From Burkholderia pseudomultivorans (GTDB lineage: Bacteria > Pseudomonadota > Gammaproteobacteria > Burkholderiales > Burkholderiaceae), in NCBI RefSeq assembly GCF_902499075.1, contig NZ_CABVPP010000007.1, positions 62,001-126,000 on the forward strand: a stretch of DNA of 64,000 bases, written 5' to 3'. The translations under genes and the position numbers were made by a program. The notes beneath the pieces were generated by a model, which was not told the origin of the DNA, made no database searches, and saw nothing but the letters and a program-made list of their open reading frames with translations. Every line of letters starts with the position of its first letter. The first letter of the stretch is position 1. Positions 55,086 through 64,000 of the stretch are shown piece by piece.

Positions 55086-56948
55086 ATGCGGCATTCGATC
55101 GAGCGGAGGCGGGCGGCGCATGGCGGCCGGCGGCGCGGCTGGACGGTCGTTGCGGCGGCCGCGCTGCTGGCGCTGGGCGGATGTGCGCCGGCGGGCTTCC
55201 TGCCGTCGCTGTCGCTGCGCACGCCGGCCGACGACGCGCTCGCGCACACGGCCGGCCCCGGCGCGAACGGCGCGTGGCCCGCGCCCGACTGGGTCACGCA
55301 GTTGCGCGATCCGCAGCTCGACGCGCTCGTTGCCGAAGCGACGCAGAACAATCCGGACCTGCAGGTCGCGCAGGCACGGCTGCGGATCGCGCAGGCGCAG
55401 CTGCAGCAGTTCGACTCGCTGACCGGGCTGACGGGCACCGCCGGCGCGACGGTCAGCCGCGCGCGGATGCCGAAGCCGGGCGACAACGTCGCCGACGTGT
55501 CGGTCGGCGGCTATCGCGTGCCGGTCGAGATCTTCGGCGACCCGGTCGTGTCGCCGTCGTCGGTATTCGTCGGGTTGAATTACCAGCTCGACCTGTGGGG
55601 CCGGAACCGCGCCGCGACGAAGAGCCTGATGTCGCTGCGCGACGCGGCGCGCGTCGAGGCCGAACAGGTGCGGCTCGCGCTGACCGTCGCGATCGTCACC
55701 GTGTATTGCCAGCTCGACCAGGCGTATGCGTCGCGCGACCTGCTGCAGCAGAAGCTGGCGATCGGCCAGCGCGTGACGGCCGTGCTGCGCGAGCGCACCG
55801 CGCGCGGCCTCGACAACGCGTACGACGCGAGCGACGCGTCGATCAAGCGCAGCCGGCTGCTCGAACAGATCGCGCTGAGCGACGAGCAGATCAAGCTCGC
55901 GCAACTGCAGCTCGGTGTGCTGTCGGGGCGCGGCCCCGAGCGCGGGCTCGCGCTGCAGCGGCCGCGCGTCGGCGCGTTCGCCGGCCCCGCGCTGCCTGCG
56001 CGCCTGCCGGCCGAACTGCTCGGCCGCCGGCCCGACATCGTCGCGGCCAGGCTGCGCGTCGAAGCCGCGTTCGCGAACGCCGATTCGACGCGGGCGCAGT
56101 TCTATCCGGACGTGAATCTCGTCGCGCTCGGCGGCGTGTTCGCGCTGACGCCCGCGTCGCTGTTCTCGCGCGACGCGCTCGCCGGCTCGGTCGGCCCGGC
56201 GATCTCGCTGCCGGTCTTCGATCGCGGCCGGCTGAAGGCGAAGCTCGGCGCGGACGTCGCGCAGGCCGACGTCGCGATCGGCCTGTACAACAAGACCGTC
56301 GACGACGCGCTCGGGCAGGTCGCGCAGCTCGTCACGTCGCTGCAGACGTCGCAGACGCTGGTCGCGCAGCAGCAGGACGCGGTCGCCGCCGCGCAGAAGA
56401 TCGTGCAGATCGCGAGCGACCGGCATCGGCGCGGCGTGCTGATGCAGAAGGACGTCGACGTCGCGGAGCTGACGCTGGTCGACGAGCGCGCGCAACTGAT
56501 CGGCTTGCTCGGCCGGCAGCGGACGCTGCGCGTCGCGCTGATCGGCGCGCTCGGCGGCGGCTTCGATGCAGGACCGGCTGTGGCTTCGGTGCCGGCGGCA
56601 TCGGCGCATGCGGCACGGGGCGTGCGCACGAAACGCGGCGCGGCGGCGAATGCGCTGGCCGGCAGGGCGGACGCGCCGTCGAGCGGAATCGCACCGTCGC
56701 GCGCACCAGCCGGCGCCAGTGCCGTCGTTCCATATCCCGATGCCGCGTCGCCTGCGGCAACGACCGATACGTCGGCCGCCGCCGACGCCGCGCGTCGCGC
56801 ACGGCCCGATGCGTCGAGCGCGATCGCCGCGCCGTCGACGGTGGCCGCGCGCACGTCGGCAGCGACGCCGTCGAGCCCCGCTCCGGCCGCGCTGCCGGCC
56901 ATCCCCGTGTTCCAGCACGATCGTCTGATCGTTACGCAAAGCGACTGA
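55086..56948 (+). CDS. NodT-family outer-membrane efflux lipoprotein with long tail
   Basis: 620 residues from ATG 55086 (GTG 55074 also in frame). Lipobox LGGC near residue 36, then two OEP repeats (LAVAEATQNNPDLQVAQARL-like and LLGRRPDIVAARLRVEAAF) forming a TolC-like channel. The usual NodT length is about 480; here roughly 130 C-terminal residues of Ala/Pro/Ser/Thr-rich sequence are added. It completes the tripartite rhamnolipid exporter. The stop overlaps the next start by one base. Confidence 0.9.
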   Translation: MRHSIERRRAAHGGRRRGWTVVAAAALLALGGCAPAGFLPSLSLRTPADDALAHTAGPGANGAWPAPDWVTQLRDPQLDALVAEATQNNPDLQVAQARLRIAQAQLQQFDSLTGLTGTAGATVSRARMPKPGDNVADVSVGGYRVPVEIFGDPVVSPSSVFVGLNYQLDLWGRNRAATKSLMSLRDAARVEAEQVRLALTVAIVTVYCQLDQAYASRDLLQQKLAIGQRVTAVLRERTARGLDNAYDASDASIKRSRLLEQIALSDEQIKLAQLQLGVLSGRGPERGLALQRPRVGAFAGPALPARLPAELLGRRPDIVAARLRVEAAFANADSTRAQFYPDVNLVALGGVFALTPASLFSRDALAGSVGPAISLPVFDRGRLKAKLGADVAQADVAIGLYNKTVDDALGQVAQLVTSLQTSQTLVAQQQDAVAAAQKIVQIASDRHRRGVLMQKDVDVAELTLVDERAQLIGLLGRQRTLRVALIGALGGGFDAGPAVASVPAASAHAARGVRTKRGAAANALAGRADAPSSGIAPSRAPAGASAVVPYPDAASPAATTDTSAAADAARRARPDASSAIAAPSTVAARTSAATPSSPAPAALPAIPVFQHDRLIVTQSD

Positions 56949-58138
56949 TGCACCACGACAATCTCCATACTGCGGTACCGCCTGCCGCGTCGTCCGACGC
57001 GGCGCTCGACGCACGCCGGGCGACGCGCCGCAAGCGCTTCACGTTGTTTTTCGCGGCCGTGCTGCTGGCCGCGCTCGCCTGGCTCGCGTTCTGGCTGCTG
57101 CTGGACCGCTACGACGAGGACACCGACGACGCGTATGTCGCCGGCAGCATCGTGCAGGTCGCCGCGCAGGTGCCCGGTACCGTGACCGACGTGTTCGTCG
57201 CCGATACGCAGACCGTCCGCGCCGGCCAGACGCTGGTGCGGCTCGACGATGCGGAAGCGTCCGTCGCATTCGCGCAGGCGAAGGCGCAGCTCGTGCAGGC
57301 GGTGCGGCAGGTCGCGAACGCGCGGATCTCGAACACGATGTACGTGGAGGCCGTGAATGCGCGGCGCGCCGACCTGTCGCTTGCGCAGCGCGCGCTGGCG
57401 GCGCGCAGCGGCGCGTCGGTCGAGATCGTCGCGCCCGAGGAGCTGGCCCGCGCGCGGGCGGCGGTCGCGGGCGCGCAGGCGAATCTTGCGGCCGCGCAGG
57501 CGCAGCTCGACGCGGCGCGCGCGCTCGGCAGCAAGCTGCCGGTCGACGAGAGTCCGGCCGTCGTGCAGGCGGCCGCGCAGTTCAGGCTCGCGTACCGGAA
57601 CCTGAAGCGCACGACGATCGTTGCGCCCGTCGACGGCACGATCGGCCAGCGCGCGGTGCAGGTCGGCCAGCAGGTCGGGCCCGGCGTGCCGTTGATGTCG
57701 ATCGTGCAGCTGAACCGGCTGTGGGTCGAGGCGAACTTCAAGGAAGGACAGATCCGCCACATGCGGATCGGGCAGCCGGTGCAGGCGGTGTCGGACCTGT
57801 ACGGCTCGCGCGTCGTCTATCGCGGACGCGTGCAGGGCTTCTCGGCGGGCACCGGCAGCGCGTTCTCGATGCTGCCGTCGCAGAACGCGGCCGGCAACTG
57901 GATCAAGGTCGTGCAGCGCGTGCCGGTCGTGATCGCGCTCGAGCCGCAGGATCTCGCCGCGCATCCGCTGCGCGTCGGACTGTCGATGCGCGTAACGGTC
58001 GACACGCACGATCGCAACGGGCACGCACTCGACAGCGAGCCGCCGACGCCGGCCGTCGCCACGCGCGTGCACGACGGCGTCGCGAGCGAGGCCGACGCGG
58101 CGGTCGCGGCGATCGTGCGCGACAATCAGGGCGGCTGA
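56948..58138 (+). CDS. HlyD/EmrA-type membrane-fusion protein
   Basis: 396 residues: one N-terminal membrane helix (about 33-52), then the EmrA signature EDTDDAYVAGSIVQVAAQVPG with residues trimmed, a coiled-coil hairpin (about 95-200), and a lipoyl/barrel part with VAPVDGTIGQRAVQVGQQV and LWVEANFKEGQI. It bridges the MFS exporter and the NodT channel. It is the last gene of the rhl cluster. Confidence 0.92.
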   Translation: MHHDNLHTAVPPAASSDAALDARRATRRKRFTLFFAAVLLAALAWLAFWLLLDRYDEDTDDAYVAGSIVQVAAQVPGTVTDVFVADTQTVRAGQTLVRLDDAEASVAFAQAKAQLVQAVRQVANARISNTMYVEAVNARRADLSLAQRALAARSGASVEIVAPEELARARAAVAGAQANLAAAQAQLDAARALGSKLPVDESPAVVQAAAQFRLAYRNLKRTTIVAPVDGTIGQRAVQVGQQVGPGVPLMSIVQLNRLWVEANFKEGQIRHMRIGQPVQAVSDLYGSRVVYRGRVQGFSAGTGSAFSMLPSQNAAGNWIKVVQRVPVVIALEPQDLAAHPLRVGLSMRVTVDTHDRNGHALDSEPPTPAVATRVHDGVASEADAAVAAIVRDNQGG

Positions 58139-58449
58139 CGCCTGCGGCGGACGTCCTGCGCCGGTACGCGGGCCCGAGCGCCGCCGGGTCCGGCGCCTGC
58201 ACCGGCTGCCGGGCAGCGGGGTCACCCGCGCCGTCCGGCCTCCGGCGCGCCTTCGCCGCGCGCGGATCGCGGCCGCTTTCCCGCCCGACTTTCGCATTTC
58301 CGCCATCGATGTCGGCGCCGTTCAAACCCGTGTCGCGTTTTGGACATCGGCGCCCCCGCCTCCGGGACTACTCTCGAACAGCACGTTGCGTGCGTGCCGC
58401 ATTCGCCGGCGCGCAGCGGCGCCATCCAACGAGACATGGAGACAATACG
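58139..58449. other. intergenic region before fdhA
   Basis: 311 bp between the rhl cluster and fdhA with several short GC-rich inverted repeats but no T-run and no recognisable operator. The fdhA promoter is probably within about 58330-58420. Confidence 0.4.
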
Positions 58450-59646
58450 ATGAGCAGCAATCGAGGTGTCGTCTATCTTGGGCCGGGCAAGGTCGAGGTG
58501 CAGAAGATCGATTATCCGAAGATGGTCGATCCGAGCGGCCGCGCGATCGGCCACGGCGTGATTCTCAAGGTGGTCAGCACGAACATCTGCGGCTCCGACC
58601 AGCACATGGTGCGCGGCCGCACGACGGCGCCGGTCGGTCTCGTGCTCGGTCACGAGATCACCGGCGAGGTGGTCGAGATCGGCCGCGACGTCGAGACGCT
58701 GAAGCTCGGCGATCTCGTGTCGGTGCCGTTCAACGTCGCGTGCGGCCGCTGCGCGATGTGCAAGGACACGCATACGGGCGTCTGCCTGAACGTGAACCCG
58801 GCGCGCGCCGGCGGCGCGTACGGCTACGTCGACATGGGCGGCTGGATCGGCGGCCAGGCCGAGTACGTGCTGGTGCCGTACGCGGACTTCAACCTGCTGA
58901 AATTCCCCGATCGCGACCAGGCGATGGCGAAGATCCGCGATCTCACCTGCCTGTCCGACATTCTGCCGACCGGTTATCACGGCGCGGTCAGCGCGGGCGT
59001 GAAGCCCGGCTCGACCGTCTATATCGCGGGCGCGGGCCCGGTCGGGATGGCTGCCGCCGCATCGGCGCGCCTGCTCGGCGCGGCCGTGACGATCGTCGGC
59101 GACATGAACGCCGAACGCCTCGCGCACGCGAAGGCGATGGGCTTCGAGACGGTCGACCTGTCGAAGGACGCGACGCTCGGCGAGCAGATCGAGCAGATCC
59201 TCGGCGTGCCGGAGATCGACTGCGCGGTCGACTGCGTCGGCTTCGAAGCGCATGGCCACGGCTCGTCGGGCCACTCGGAAGAGGCGCCCGCGACGGTGCT
59301 GAACTCGCTGATGGAAATCACGCGGCCGGCCGGCGCGATCGGCATCCCGGGCCTGTACGTGACCGACGATCCGGGCGCGAAGGACAAGGCCGCGCAGCAC
59401 GGCAGCCTGAGCATCCGCTTCGGCCTCGGCTGGGCGAAGTCGCATTCGTTCTTCACGGGTCAGACGCCGGTGCTGAAATACAACCGCAACCTGATGCAGG
59501 CGATCCTGTTCGACCGGCTGCCGATCGCGAAGATCGTCAACGTGTCGGTGATCTCGCTCGACGACGCGCCGGAAGGCTACAAGAAGTTCGACGGCGGCGC
59601 GCCGCGCAAATTCGTCATCGATCCGCACGGCTTGCTCGCGGCCTGA
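58450..59646 (+). CDS. fdhA: glutathione-independent formaldehyde dehydrogenase
   Basis: 398 residues, the length of the Pseudomonas enzyme. Catalytic zinc ligands in NICGSDQH and GHEITGEV, structural zinc cysteines in CGRCAMCKDTHTGVC, and the NAD site GAGPVGMAAAASARLLGA. It keeps NAD tightly bound and converts formaldehyde to formate. Formaldehyde arises when choline-derived betaine is demethylated (bet genes are 10 kb away) or from methanol oxidation. GGAGA lies upstream of ATG 58450. Confidence 0.94.
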   Translation: MSSNRGVVYLGPGKVEVQKIDYPKMVDPSGRAIGHGVILKVVSTNICGSDQHMVRGRTTAPVGLVLGHEITGEVVEIGRDVETLKLGDLVSVPFNVACGRCAMCKDTHTGVCLNVNPARAGGAYGYVDMGGWIGGQAEYVLVPYADFNLLKFPDRDQAMAKIRDLTCLSDILPTGYHGAVSAGVKPGSTVYIAGAGPVGMAAAASARLLGAAVTIVGDMNAERLAHAKAMGFETVDLSKDATLGEQIEQILGVPEIDCAVDCVGFEAHGHGSSGHSEEAPATVLNSLMEITRPAGAIGIPGLYVTDDPGAKDKAAQHGSLSIRFGLGWAKSHSFFTGQTPVLKYNRNLMQAILFDRLPIAKIVNVSVISLDDAPEGYKKFDGGAPRKFVIDPHGLLAA

Positions 59647-59673
59647 CGACACGCGCATCGGCGCAACACGAAA

Positions 59674-59708
59674 CGGGCGGTGCCGGAGACGGCGCCGCCC
59701 GCTTTTTT
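59674..59708 (+). terminator. rho-independent terminator after fdhA
   Basis: Hairpin CGGGCGGTGCCG-GAGA-CGGCGCCGCCCG (one G-U pair) is followed by CTTTTTT. It starts 28 bp after the fdhA stop. Confidence 0.9.
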
Positions 59709-59833
59709 GAGTCGCCTCTGGAATGCGTCAGGCGCGATGCGCGACCGCCGCCGGTCGCCGCGGTCCGGGATTGCTGCGATAATCGACGCCCTGTTCCCGA
59801 ACCTGCCGCCGCCGACCGCAGGCGGATCCACGG

Positions 59834-60751
59834 ATGGCCAAGTCACTCCCTCTCGCCGCGCTGCACACCTTCGTCGAGGTGGCGCGATGCGGCAGCATGA
59901 AGCAGGCGGCCGACCTGCTGTGCCTGTCGCCCGGCGCCGTCAGCCAGCATGTCCGCAATCTCGAGGACCGGCTCGCCGTGCGCCTGTTCGAACGCAACGG
60001 CCGCGAGCTCGAACTGACCGGCACCGGCCGCGCGCTGTTCGATCAGCTCGCCGGCGGGTTCGGCGAGATCGAGGCCGCATGGGCGAACGTGCATGGCGCG
60101 AACCGGCGCGTCGTGCGCCTCACGGTGACGACCACCGCGTCGTTCGCGAACACGTGGCTCGTGCAGCGCCTCGGCGCGTTCAATGCCCGCTACCCCGAAA
60201 TCGAAATCGCCGTCGAGACGCGCGCGCAACTGGTCGACCTGCGCCGCGACTACGTCGACGTCGCGATCCGTCACGGGCTGGGCCGCTATCCGGGCCATGC
60301 GTCGTTCCGGATCTGGACGCCGGAGCTGTGGCCCGTATGCAGCCCGCAGCTGCTCGATCCCGCGCGGCCGCTCGAACAGCCGGCCGACTGCCTGTCCTAC
60401 CCGCTGCTGCAGGATGCGGACCGCGCCGACTGGGCGCTGTGGCTGCGTGCGCAGGGCATCGACGATGCGCGCGCGCAGCGCGGCGCGAGCTTCAGCGAGG
60501 ACGCGCTGCTGATCCGCGCCGCGGTGGCCGGGCAGGGCATCGCGCTGGTGCGCGACATCTATGCGCAGCACGAGGTCGCGGCCGGGCGGCTGGTGCGCGT
60601 GCTGGCGCGGCCCTGGCCGACCGAGCTGTCCTATTACGTCGTGTGCAGCGAGGCCCGCCAGCACGAATGGAAGATCGCCGCGTTTCGCGACTGGCTCGCG
60701 CGGGAAATCGGCGACAGCGGCGCCGACGAGCCGCCCGCGCTATTGCCGTGA
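59834..60751 (+). CDS. LysR-family regulator (GcvA-like)
   Basis: 305 residues. Helix-turn-helix at about 20-42 (MKQAADLLCLSPGAVSQHV) and a GcvA-type effector domain with VDVAIRHGLGRYPG. It follows fdhA after a terminator, so is separately transcribed. It converges on the EamA transporter gene with a 12-bp overlap of 3' ends. The target genes are unknown. Confidence 0.88.
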   Translation: MAKSLPLAALHTFVEVARCGSMKQAADLLCLSPGAVSQHVRNLEDRLAVRLFERNGRELELTGTGRALFDQLAGGFGEIEAAWANVHGANRRVVRLTVTTTASFANTWLVQRLGAFNARYPEIEIAVETRAQLVDLRRDYVDVAIRHGLGRYPGHASFRIWTPELWPVCSPQLLDPARPLEQPADCLSYPLLQDADRADWALWLRAQGIDDARAQRGASFSEDALLIRAAVAGQGIALVRDIYAQHEVAAGRLVRVLARPWPTELSYYVVCSEARQHEWKIAAFRDWLAREIGDSGADEPPALLP

Positions 60752-61627
60752 GCCGCGCGCGACGGCGGTCGTGAAGCCCTTGATCTTGCCGGTCGCGAGC
60801 GCGGTGCCGAGCAGGATGATCGCGCAGCCGGCGATGGTCTGCACGGTGATCGTCTCGTGCAGGAAGATCGCGCCCCAGACGACGCCGAAGATCGGGATCA
60901 GGAACGTGACCGACGCCGCATACTGTGCGCCCGCGCTGCGGATCAGGCCGAAATACAGCAGGTACGCGACGGCCGTGCAGAGTGCGCCGAGCAGCACGAC
61001 GGCGCTCCATGCGGAGGCGGGAACCGCGCTGTCGGGCCACAGCGGCACCGCCAGCGGCGCGAGCACGAGCGCCGCGAACAACTGGCTGCCGAACGCGGAC
61101 ACGAACGGCCGCACGTTCGCGAGCCTGCGCTTCGAGTAATGCGCGGCGAACCCGTACGACAGCGTCGCGACCATCGCGGCGGCGATCGCGCCCGGCGCGC
61201 CGGCGGTGCCCGCGCCGAGCGCCGAGCCGGCGAGCACGACGACCCCGGCGAAGCCGAGTGCCAGCCCGATCGCCTGCGGTTTCGTCAGCGGCGCGCGCAG
61301 CCACAGGTAGGCGACGATCGCGGCCCACAGCGGCGTGGTTGCGTTCAGGATCGAGTCGGTGCCGGCCGTCACGAACAGCGCCGCATAGGTCAGCAGGCAG
61401 AACGGCAGCGCCGAATTGGTCACGCCGACCACGAACAGCGGCACGACGTGCGTGCGCAGTTCGCGCCGCGCGCCGGCGTCGCGCAGCACCGGCGACAACA
61501 GCAGCGCGGCGATCGCGACGCGCAGCGCGATCAGCGGGACGACGCCGAACGCCGGCGCGCCCATTCGCATGAACAGGAACGACGCGCCCCAGATTGCCGC
61601 GAGGGTCACGAGCTGCAATGCATTCAT
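60740..61627 (-). CDS. EamA/DMT-family transporter
   Basis: 295 residues with ten membrane helices in two EamA repeats: IWGASFLFMRMGAPAFGVVP near the start and ALCTAVAYLLYFGLIRSAGA in the second half, ending in a basic cytoplasmic tail. Such carriers export amino acids or other metabolites. GGAG precedes ATG 61627. The 3' end overlaps that of the LysR gene. Confidence 0.88.
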   Translation of the reverse strand: MNALQLVTLAAIWGASFLFMRMGAPAFGVVPLIALRVAIAALLLSPVLRDAGARRELRTHVVPLFVVGVTNSALPFCLLTYAALFVTAGTDSILNATTPLWAAIVAYLWLRAPLTKPQAIGLALGFAGVVVLAGSALGAGTAGAPGAIAAAMVATLSYGFAAHYSKRRLANVRPFVSAFGSQLFAALVLAPLAVPLWPDSAVPASAWSAVVLLGALCTAVAYLLYFGLIRSAGAQYAASVTFLIPIFGVVWGAIFLHETITVQTIAGCAIILLGTALATGKIKGFTTAVARGSRQ

Positions 61628-61799
61628 GAAGAAACTCCGTTCGTTGGCTCGGGCGGCCGGCGCGACGCGCGACATGCGAGGCGCGTCGGCGCGACCGGAT
61701 GACCCATTGAACGCGAGGCGGCCGCTGCGGCGCAAACGAGGTTTTCTGCGGGCCGGTTTAGAAAAATGAATCGAGCGGCGCGCGCCGGCGCGCGGGCGC

Positions 61800-62651
61800 T
61801 CAATGACCGCGATAGAGCTTCGCGACCTCGAAGGTATTCGATGCGTGTCGCCGCCCATGGCCGCCGTGTGTGCTGACGCGACGCAGCGCATGCGACCGGT
61901 GCGCGGGATCGCGCGGGCTGTGCCAGACGGCCGTGCGTACCGACGCGGGCGGCGCCGCGTGCGTGCACGCGGGATCCGCATGCCGCGCGCACGCGCGTGC
62001 GGCGAGCGCGCGATTCGGCGCGGACAGCGATGCGTCGCTGCGCGCGGCCGCCGTCGCGATCGTGTCGGCCGATCGTGCCGCACGAACCGACTGCGCGCCG
62101 GCCCCGGTTGCGCCGTGCCGATCGACCGCCAGTTGCGGCGCGTCGACCGAATGAAACGGATAAACGGGCACCGGCAGTACCGGCAAGGACGGATCGCCCG
62201 GCAACGTCGCCGAATCGTCGGACGCGCGGGCGTCGGCGACGGTTACACCCGATGCGTCGGGCGGGCGGCAGGTCGGATCGGCCCTGCACATCCGGTCGGT
62301 CGCCACATAGCCGCCGACCAGCAGCACGACGGTCGCGATGCTGAGCAGCGGCGCGGTTGCCGGGCTGGGACGGCGCAGCGACGCGTTGCGAAGCGCCCGC
62401 GCAACGCGCGCCGACCAGCTGTCGAACGATCGCACCGCGTGTCTGATGCGCGCGTCGCCGGCCCGGTCTTGCACCGGTTCGAACGGCCAGCTGCGCCGGC
62501 CGCAGGCCGGGCAGTGCTCGAGCGCGCGAAACGCGACGAAGCCGCATTGCCGGCATTGGCAGCTCGTCGTGCGGTGTGCGTCGGCGCGTGCACGCGCGAT
62601 GCCGCGCACGGTTTCGCGTGCGCGGATGTTCCGCTTGGGCAGGATATGCAT
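61800..62651 (-). CDS. zinc-ribbon protein with one membrane helix
   Basis: 283 residues. Cys33/35/38 (CQCRQC) and the CPAC about 12 residues later form a zinc ribbon; a single membrane helix (LLSIATVVLLVGGYVATD, about 108-125) follows, then a long Ala/Arg/Asp-rich C-terminal region of low complexity with several Cys. Not recognised. It starts 9 bp after the stop of the MocR-like gene and is probably co-transcribed with it. Confidence 0.6.
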   Translation of the reverse strand: MHILPKRNIRARETVRGIARARADAHRTTSCQCRQCGFVAFRALEHCPACGRRSWPFEPVQDRAGDARIRHAVRSFDSWSARVARALRNASLRRPSPATAPLLSIATVVLLVGGYVATDRMCRADPTCRPPDASGVTVADARASDDSATLPGDPSLPVLPVPVYPFHSVDAPQLAVDRHGATGAGAQSVRAARSADTIATAAARSDASLSAPNRALAARACARHADPACTHAAPPASVRTAVWHSPRDPAHRSHALRRVSTHGGHGRRHASNTFEVAKLYRGH

Positions 62652-62659
62652 GATCTGCG

Positions 62660-64000
62660 CTACTCCGTATCGCGCTGACGGGCGGCCAGCGTTCCGATGG
62701 TCTGCATCGCGCTCTCCACGGCGGGCGTCCACGGCCGGCCGTAGTTGAGCCGGACGTAGCGACGGAATCCGCCGGTCGTCGAAAAGATCGGCCCGGGCGC
62801 GATACTGATGCCGTTTTCCATCGCGGCGCCGAACAGGCGCAGCGCATCGACGCGCGGCGGCAGCTCGATCCACAGAAAATAGCCGCCGCGCGGTGCAAAT
62901 ACTTCGGTCCCCTGTGGAAAATACGCGCGCACGGCCGCGAGCATCTGCGCCTGATGCGCGGCCAGATTGCGCCGCAGCCTGCGCAGGAACCGGTCGTAGC
63001 CGCCGTCGCGCAGATAGCGGGAAATGGCGATTTGCGCGGTGAGGTCGGCCGACGGTGCGCCGGTGCACGATGCGTGCCTGATCTGCTGCACGTAGCGTCC
63101 GGCCGCGACCCAGCCGATCCGGAAGCCGGGGGCCAGGCATTTCGAAAACGACCCGCAGTGGAGCACGAGCCCGTTATCGTCGTACAGCTTCGCGGGGCGC
63201 GCGGGCGACGGCCCGAAATGCAGCTCGTTGTAAACGTCGTCCTCGATCAGCGGCACGCGGCGCGCGGCCAGCAGATCGATCAGCGCGCGCTTGCGTTCGT
63301 CGGACAAGGTCGCGCCGGTCGGATTGTGGAACGAGGTCATGAACCAGCAGGCACGCACCGGATGCGTGTCGAGCGCTTCGGCGAGCGCATCGAGATCGAG
63401 TCCGGTGCGCGGATCGACCGGAATTTCGACGGACTTCAGATGCAGGCGTCGTACGGCCTGCAGCGCTGCGTGAAACGCGGGCCGCTCGATCGCGACCACG
63501 TCGCCGGGGCGCGTCAGCGTCTGCAGGCTGAGCGTCAGCGCATCGAGCGCGCCGGTCGTGATGACGATCTCGTCCAGCGGCAGCGCCGCGCCCGCGCTCA
63601 GGTAGCGCAGCGCAATCTGGCGCCGCAGTCCGTCGTCGCCGGGCGGGAAGCCGGACAGCGCTTGCGTGCGATCCATGTTGCGCGCCGCCGTCGCCGCGTA
63701 TCGCCACAGGCTGCTCATCGGAAACAGCGAATAGCTCGCGAACGCCGAGCCGAGCGGAACGATGTCCTCGCAGCGAAGGGTGTCGAGCAGGCGGAACAGT
63801 GCGTCGTCGTCGGGCGGTGCAGCGGCCGGCTTGCGCGGCGGATCGTGCCCCGCCCGCAGGTGCCGGTCTTCGAGGTTCGCCACGAAATAACCGGATCGTG
63901 CGCGCGCGACGATCAGTCCCTCGCTCTCGAGCGCGTAGTACGCGCGGAACACGGTGGACGGGCTGACGTGATACGCGCGACAAGCGGCGCGCACCGTCGG
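62660..64000 (-). CDS. MocR-type GntR/aminotransferase regulator, 5' end outside window
   Basis: The frame is open to the right edge; about 447 codons are visible. The end of a GntR helix-turn-helix (HVSPSTVFRAYYALESEGLI) is followed by a fold-type-I aminotransferase domain: TTGALDALTLSL, SFHNPTGATL, DDVYNELHF and the PLP-binding Lys in GSFSKCLAPGFRIGW. MocR proteins use bound PLP to sense vitamers or amino compounds. The N-terminal DNA-binding residues lie beyond the edge. Confidence 0.88.
   Translation of the reverse strand, partial: PTVRAACRAYHVSPSTVFRAYYALESEGLIVARARSGYFVANLEDRHLRAGHDPPRKPAAAPPDDDALFRLLDTLRCEDIVPLGSAFASYSLFPMSSLWRYAATAARNMDRTQALSGFPPGDDGLRRQIALRYLSAGAALPLDEIVITTGALDALTLSLQTLTRPGDVVAIERPAFHAALQAVRRLHLKSVEIPVDPRTGLDLDALAEALDTHPVRACWFMTSFHNPTGATLSDERKRALIDLLAARRVPLIEDDVYNELHFGPSPARPAKLYDDNGLVLHCGSFSKCLAPGFRIGWVAAGRYVQQIRHASCTGAPSADLTAQIAISRYLRDGGYDRFLRRLRRNLAAHQAQMLAAVRAYFPQGTEVFAPRGGYFLWIELPPRVDALRLFGAAMENGISIAPGPIFSTTGGFRRYVRLNYGRPWTPAVESAMQTIGTLAARQRDTE

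Overview
The window is uniformly GC-rich (apart from short AT-rich islands near 31.0-32.5 kb and 49.1-49.6 kb) and reads as a secondary chromosome of a Burkholderia, most likely of the B. cepacia complex. The reasons are the betIBA order, an rhlA/rhlB/rhlC rhamnolipid cluster with its own MFS, HlyD and NodT exporters, tandem Burkholderia-type lipoproteins beside an OmpW protein, and the large number of LysR/GntR regulators and transporters. No rRNA, tRNA, CRISPR array or complete insertion sequence was seen. The organism call is inference from gene content.

Region 1 (1-13150) is a PQQ module: an MxaJ/XoxJ-like periplasmic binding protein (cut by the left edge), a PQQ alcohol dehydrogenase carrying the extra aspartate typical of lanthanide-dependent enzymes, a divergent TonB-dependent receptor, an S33 hydrolase, an AcoR-like sigma-54 activator, pqqABCDE and a TonB protein. 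Three GG-N10-GC (sigma-54) promoters, for the dehydrogenase, the receptor and pqqA, each lie 70-165 bp from copies of one GGTGTTGCA-like motif. The obvious candidate to bind them is the activator encoded between them. Together this looks like one regulon for making the cofactor, the enzyme and an outer-membrane uptake route.

Region 2 (13260-21490) holds a divergent HTH/unknown-protein pair, a small unknown protein, an aldo/keto reductase with a LysR regulator, an exported esterase, a DinB-like/hydrolase pair, a YciI-like protein and a FadR-type regulator. Region 3 (21600-29165) is the regulator's probable target: a 20-bp perfect palindrome, then a branched-chain-type ABC importer (binding protein, two permeases, two ATPases) closely linked or overlapping with an M20 amidohydrolase and an MlrC-like M81 metallopeptidase. 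This is an uptake-and-hydrolysis operon for an amide or peptide-like substrate.

Region 4 (29266-34067) is accessory. An ODP/metallo-beta-lactamase-fold protein and an MFS transporter were apparently adjacent once and are now separated by a 1.8-kb AT-richer segment with a lysozyme-like effector and a signal-peptide-bearing putative immunity protein. The segment is flanked by direct duplications of the old junction, as expected for single-crossover integration. Region 5 (34208-45103) has an ABC-2 exporter, two paralogous lipoproteins with an OmpW porin and a PraB-like secreted protein, an unknown Cys-rich protein, and a glycosyltransferase/membrane protein/phosphatase trio.

Region 6 (45105-49076) is betA-betB-betI with a terminator and a BetI-like operator. 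Region 7 (49560-58138) is the rhamnolipid cluster with an ICMT-type carboxyl methyltransferase gene between rhlA and rhlB, which suggests methyl-esterified products. Region 8 (58450-64000) has glutathione-independent formaldehyde dehydrogenase with its terminator, a LysR regulator, an EamA transporter, a zinc-ribbon membrane protein and a MocR-type regulator cut by the right edge.
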